Part shown: piece after piece, positions 60,787-64,000 of the stretch
Layout: each line of letters opens with the position of its first letter
Position numbering within the stretch: position 1 is the stretch's first letter
The notes under the pieces: model-generated
Told to the model about the DNA's origin: nothing
Seen by the model: the letters and a program-made list of their open reading frames with translations, nothing else
The model's database searches: none
Made by a program: the position numbers and the translations under genes
NCBI GenBank assembly: GCA_958295785.1
Contig: OY282377.1
Coordinates: forward strand, 3,970,896-4,034,895
Direction of reading: 5' to 3'
Length of the DNA: 64,000 nucleotides
Origin: an uncultured Latescibacterota bacterium
GTDB lineage: Bacteria; Latescibacterota; UBA2968

Positions 60787-62057
60787 GATCTGCACGCCTC
60801 AAGTTCTTTTTCAATGGTCTTTAGAAGATCGAGATGATCTTGAGATATTGCCATGTTGGAGCGCGTGGTTTTCGGCATTGCGGACAACTCTTCTTTTCGT
60901 TTTTCCATTTCCTTTTGTTCGGCGGCCGTGCGTTGCTCGGCATAGCACAGCTTTTCGTAGCGCGCCTTCTTTTGTTCCAGCAACGCCGATTCGTCCGAGG
61001 TCAGCCCAAACACGTCTGACATCACCAATTGATGCAACAGCATCGCCATGGGCACACCGGTAAACTGATGCAATTTGAGTGACCTGCCGCGCCTTTCGAT
61101 ATAGTGCAGTTCGTTTTTATTCGCCTGCTGGGCAGTAATGGGTGAATGGGTCGTTGCCACGACTTGAAAATTGGGCAACTTTCTACGCAAAAATGCCAGC
61201 AGATCCCGTTGCCAACGAGGATGCAAATGCAGATCTACTTCATCGATCAGCAACAAGCCGCGCGTCTTCAATGGGGTTTCATAGTCGCCAAAGGCTTCGG
61301 TAATCCGGTACAGCAGATCGCCCGTCCAAGCAGCCACATTCTGAAAGCCATCGCTCAGTTGACTCATTGGAACCGAGCCAAGCGGCGTTTGAAAAATAAG
61401 CTGTCCTTTTTTTTTGTCGATCTTTGAGAACTTCACGCCTCGCAGAAAATCGGACATCACTTTGCCGATGATATCCATCGCGCCTCGGTTTTCCATATAG
61501 TCCATGTCCATCGCCCATGACTCAATCGGGATCAGCACCTCATCGGGATTGAACAGCGTCGATATGCTTCGAGCGCGTACATGGCGATAGTTAGAACTTT
61601 TGTCACGACGTCCTCGGTTGACATTTAATCTACGAGACGCGCCATACGCCAATACGAAATAGTTGCGATTCGCGTGCTCTAGTGCTTCGTCCAGTTCTGT
61701 TAGCGTTTTCTTGGCGCGATCCAACACTTTGGTGACGGTATCTTTCTTTTCAATGCGAAGCAATACTTGCTGTTCTTCGCCCTTTTCTGTCCTGAAAATG
61801 GCATCTATTTGACAGAATTTTTTGCCAACCTGAATCCAACTTTCGGGTTCACCTAATAATTCGGCAAGAGCGTCTCGCCCCGCAGTCGCCAAACCGATAG
61901 CCTTCAGGAGATTGCTCTTGCCAGTGCCATTGTCACCAAGTAGGATCGTCGTCTTGCGAATGTTCTCCTTTTTATTTTTCGAATCGTCGTCCACAAACGA
62001 CAATTCATGGTTTGAAAAACATCGAAAGTTCTTTAACCTAATTGACTTGAGAAACAT
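60783..62057 (-). CDS. ptuA: AAA ATPase (PtuA-like, Septu)
   Basis: The 424-residue ATPase has Walker A 'GDNGTGKSNLLKA' (Lys 47), signature-like 'SQLSDGFQN', Walker B 'GLLLIDEVDLHLHPRWQ' and the His switch 'VATTHSPI'. A C-terminal charged helix ('YEKLCYAEQRTAAEQ') follows. Together with the overlapping HNH gene this is the Septu PtuAB layout. The start is ATG 62057. The operon sits between a lyase gene and a fragment of its paralogue, and seems to be an insertion. Confidence 0.85.
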   Translation of the reverse strand: MFLKSIRLKNFRCFSNHELSFVDDDSKNKKENIRKTTILLGDNGTGKSNLLKAIGLATAGRDALAELLGEPESWIQVGKKFCQIDAIFRTEKGEEQQVLLRIEKKDTVTKVLDRAKKTLTELDEALEHANRNYFVLAYGASRRLNVNRGRRDKSSNYRHVRARSISTLFNPDEVLIPIESWAMDMDYMENRGAMDIIGKVMSDFLRGVKFSKIDKKKGQLIFQTPLGSVPMSQLSDGFQNVAAWTGDLLYRITEAFGDYETPLKTRGLLLIDEVDLHLHPRWQRDLLAFLRRKLPNFQVVATTHSPITAQQANKNELHYIERRGRSLKLHQFTGVPMAMLLHQLVMSDVFGLTSDESALLEQKKARYEKLCYAEQRTAAEQKEMEKRKEELSAMPKTTRSNMAISQDHLDLLKTIEKELEACRS

Positions 62058-62133
62058 TTAACACCCCTTTCAGTAGGCAACGAAAATCTGTATGGCAACT
62101 GCCAATATAACTTTGCAAAGCAATCACTGTCAA

Positions 62134-62244
62134 ATGAGTTATCTCCATCCAGATGGCAGTGTGGATCGCATCACAATGGATTGGTCCGATCCACCGAGAG
62201 GATGCTTGGCAAGGGTCGCGGGCTTTTGTTCGATGAAGCCTTAA
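62134..62244 (+). pseudogene. 3' remnant of a heparinase-like paralogue
   Basis: The frame reads 'LHPDGSVDRITMDWSDP', very like the last residues of the lyase at 57522-59843 ('LDRSVDRIQMDWSDPQGP'). It then ends at 62244 after unrelated residues. Only about 20 codons are homologous, so this is a leftover 3' end. The rest of 62058-62412 shows no gene. Confidence 0.6.
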
Positions 62245-62412
62245 AATGTTGACTAAATGAATTTCATTGTTTAGATTACCCGTCAATGTACGCCGCATCT
62301 CACCGCTTTGCCCGTATGACCGTGCGGGCAACACAACAGATAGAAACACTTGACGCTCAATTTTTAGAGCAAAGTGTCGTCTGTTCAACTGGCATATCGA
62401 AAGGAGTTTGCC

Positions 62413-64000
62413 ATGCCACACAGGTATCGTTTGAAGTCTCTTGCGCTCGGCTTCGCGCTCGCGATGAGCGGGAGTGCCATCGCGCAGGAGGGGCAATCTG
62501 CCGCAAGCGCGGATACCACCGCGACCGAGTTTCCGGATATCCTCGAAGAGGTGATCGTGCTCGAGGAATTGGTGGTCATCGGGTCGCGCGCCCAACCGCG
62601 TTCTGTCACCGAGTCCGCCGTGCCCATCGACGTGGTTGCCGGCGAAGAAGTCGCCAAACAGGCCGATACGGATTTGCAAAATCTGATCAGAAATATCGTG
62701 CCCTCCTACAATGTCAGCACGCAACCGATCAGCGATGCGTCGACCGTGGTTCGCCCGGTCAATCTGCGGGGCTTGGCGCCCGACCACGCGATGGTGCTCA
62801 TCAATGGCAAACGCCGCCACCGCGCCGCCGTGATCCACTGGTTGGGCAATGGCGTTGCCGATGGCGCGCAAGGCCCTGACATCTCCGCGATTCCGTCTAT
62901 CGCCCTCAAGCGCGTGGAAGTCCTGCGCGATGGCGCGTCTGCCCAATACGGCTCTGACGCCATTGCCGGCGTGCTGAATTTCCAGTTGAAAGACAGTTAC
63001 AGAGGCGGTTCGGTTGAAATCAAACCCGGTATTTTCCAACAGGGCGATGGCCGCACTTATGCCGTCGCGGGCAATATCGGCCTGGGCAGCGAAAGGGCTT
63101 GGACCAACCTCAGCGTGGAATACGGAAATGCAGACGATACGGACCGTTCCGCGCAGCGCGCCGATGCCGCGCGTTTGATTAGGGAGGGCAATAGTGCCGT
63201 GGCCAATCCCGCGCAAGTTTGGGGGCAGCCCTTCGTCCGAAACGACCTGAAAATTTTTGCCAACTACGGCTTGTCCATCAATGACAACATCGAGTTCTAT
63301 GGGCATGGCAACTATGCGAGCAAAGAAGTGGAAGGCGGTTTCTTTTACCGCAATCCCAATACGCGGGGTGGCGTGTACAAAGGCCCGGTGCTCATGTTTG
63401 ACGGCACCGACTATCACACGCTCGCCGAAGCCGAAGAACTGGGGATTGTCGATGGCGTGAACGGCACGCGCACCGCGACATTGCTCGTGGGCAACATGAG
63501 CGGTGGCGATGTTCCCGTGGTGCCCATCGTCTGCGAGGTGCCCGACCAAAATGCCCTGCAACAAGTGCTCAATGACGCCAATTTGTTCACGTTCCGCGAA
63601 CTTTTCCCCGGCGGTTTTACGCCCCGATTTGGCGCGAATACGACAGACTACGCCATTCTGGGTGGCCTCAAGGGCACGGCATCGTCGCTGCTGTCGTGGG
63701 ATTTCAGCGCGTCTCTGGGACGCCACGAAGCCGATTTCTTCATTTTCAACACCGTGAACGCCTCTTTGGGGGCCAACACGCCCACGACATTTGATCCCGG
63801 TGCCTACATCCAAACCGATACCAATTTCAACTTCGACGTGACCTATCCGTTCAGCGATCAGTTCTTTTTCGCTGCCGGAGCGGAATATCGCATTGAAAAT
63901 TTTGAAATTGTGCTCGGACAAGCCGAGTCTTTTCAAATAGGCCCTCTGGCGGGGCAAGGGTTTAGCGCGGCTTCCAATGGGTTCCCGGGGTTCAGCAATA
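62413..64000 (+). CDS. TonB-dependent receptor (3' end outside window)
   Basis: This outer-membrane receptor imports large ligands using TonB energy. ATG 62413 follows AAAGGAG. A signal peptide ('SLALGFALAMSGSAIAQ', cleavage after AIA) leads to the TonB-box-like 'EEVIVLEELVVIGSR'. The plug domain follows: 'ESAVPIDVVAGEEVAKQA', 'LRGLAPDHAMVLINGKRRHR', 'VEVLRDGASAQYGSDAIAGV'. The barrel begins ('GGSVEIKPGIFQQG') and the frame is still open at the window end. It may work with the polysaccharide lyase upstream. The ligand is unknown. Confidence 0.93.
   Translation, partial: MPHRYRLKSLALGFALAMSGSAIAQEGQSAASADTTATEFPDILEEVIVLEELVVIGSRAQPRSVTESAVPIDVVAGEEVAKQADTDLQNLIRNIVPSYNVSTQPISDASTVVRPVNLRGLAPDHAMVLINGKRRHRAAVIHWLGNGVADGAQGPDISAIPSIALKRVEVLRDGASAQYGSDAIAGVLNFQLKDSYRGGSVEIKPGIFQQGDGRTYAVAGNIGLGSERAWTNLSVEYGNADDTDRSAQRADAARLIREGNSAVANPAQVWGQPFVRNDLKIFANYGLSINDNIEFYGHGNYASKEVEGGFFYRNPNTRGGVYKGPVLMFDGTDYHTLAEAEELGIVDGVNGTRTATLLVGNMSGGDVPVVPIVCEVPDQNALQQVLNDANLFTFRELFPGGFTPRFGANTTDYAILGGLKGTASSLLSWDFSASLGRHEADFFIFNTVNASLGANTPTTFDPGAYIQTDTNFNFDVTYPFSDQFFFAAGAEYRIENFEIVLGQAESFQIGPLAGQGFSAASNGFPGFSN

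Noticed and set aside
62038-63957. 639-residue minus-strand ORF
   Set aside because: It is antisense to a TonB receptor with a clear signal peptide, plug domain and ribosome-binding site; the minus frame is open only because of codon bias.

Overview
The window looks like the chromosome of a Gram-negative, repeat-rich environmental bacterium. A TonB-dependent receptor, an RND efflux pump, lipoprotein genes, a polysaccharide lyase, NADH dehydrogenase genes and short dispersed palindromes in most gaps all point that way. The gene content resembles uncultured FCB-type lineages such as Latescibacterota or Poribacteria, but no 16S rRNA gene is present, so the assignment is a guess. Several genes carry single frameshifts. 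Some are probably real decay; long-read assembly errors could explain others.

Layout. 1-5.9 kb is a graveyard: a lon fragment, two near-identical IS elements, a frameshifted ion channel and two families of MITE-like repeats (called A and B here). 6-12.4 kb holds a HEAT lipoprotein, hemL, tRNA-Arg(UCG), a decayed XRE/ImmA pair and uvrA. 12.5-16.2 kb is a minus-strand operon with a prokaryotic viperin, a CMPK2/thymidylate-kinase-like protein and two unknown upstream genes. 17-20.5 kb is nuoABCD, preceded without a break by a TIR-domain gene and a three-helix membrane protein gene. 21-27.7 kb is a 72-repeat CRISPR array between inverted 112-bp repeats, with fragments of cas1 and a HEPN (Csm6-like) gene. 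27.7-40.5 kb is a defence island: AAA ATPase with DUF4276, GIY-YIG, DUF1156 methyltransferase, DUF1828 protein, a second AAA ATPase pair and a DUF499 ATPase. 40.6-57 kb is mostly housekeeping and transport: trmJ, a bioF-like gene, an lnt-tatC fusion, a YycJ-like hydrolase, a Ca2+/cation antiporter, an amidase, ABC transporter parts and an RND pump. 57.5-64 kb has a heparinase II/III-like lyase, a Septu-like pair and a TonB receptor running off the end.

Main discoveries. (1) The whole CRISPR region (21021-27740) sits inside one DUF4276 gene. Its two halves lie on either side in the same orientation, and removing the insert plus one TAA direct repeat restores an exact 198-codon frame. The array therefore appears to have arrived as, or within, a transposable unit with 112-bp inverted ends. 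(2) Many spacers read as phage-like coding sequence, and at least five contain a Shine-Dalgarno plus start codon, all in one direction. The crRNAs, inferred to come from the minus strand, would be antisense to mRNA, as expected for RNA-targeting type III immunity. (3) A bacterial viperin overlaps a CMPK2-like kinase gene, mirroring the adjacent vertebrate RSAD2/CMPK2 genes, with two uncharacterised genes upstream.

How it fits together. From 40.5 kb down to 17 kb nearly every gene is on the minus strand and is defence-related until nuoABCD. The mobile array has landed in the promoter-distal part of that island.
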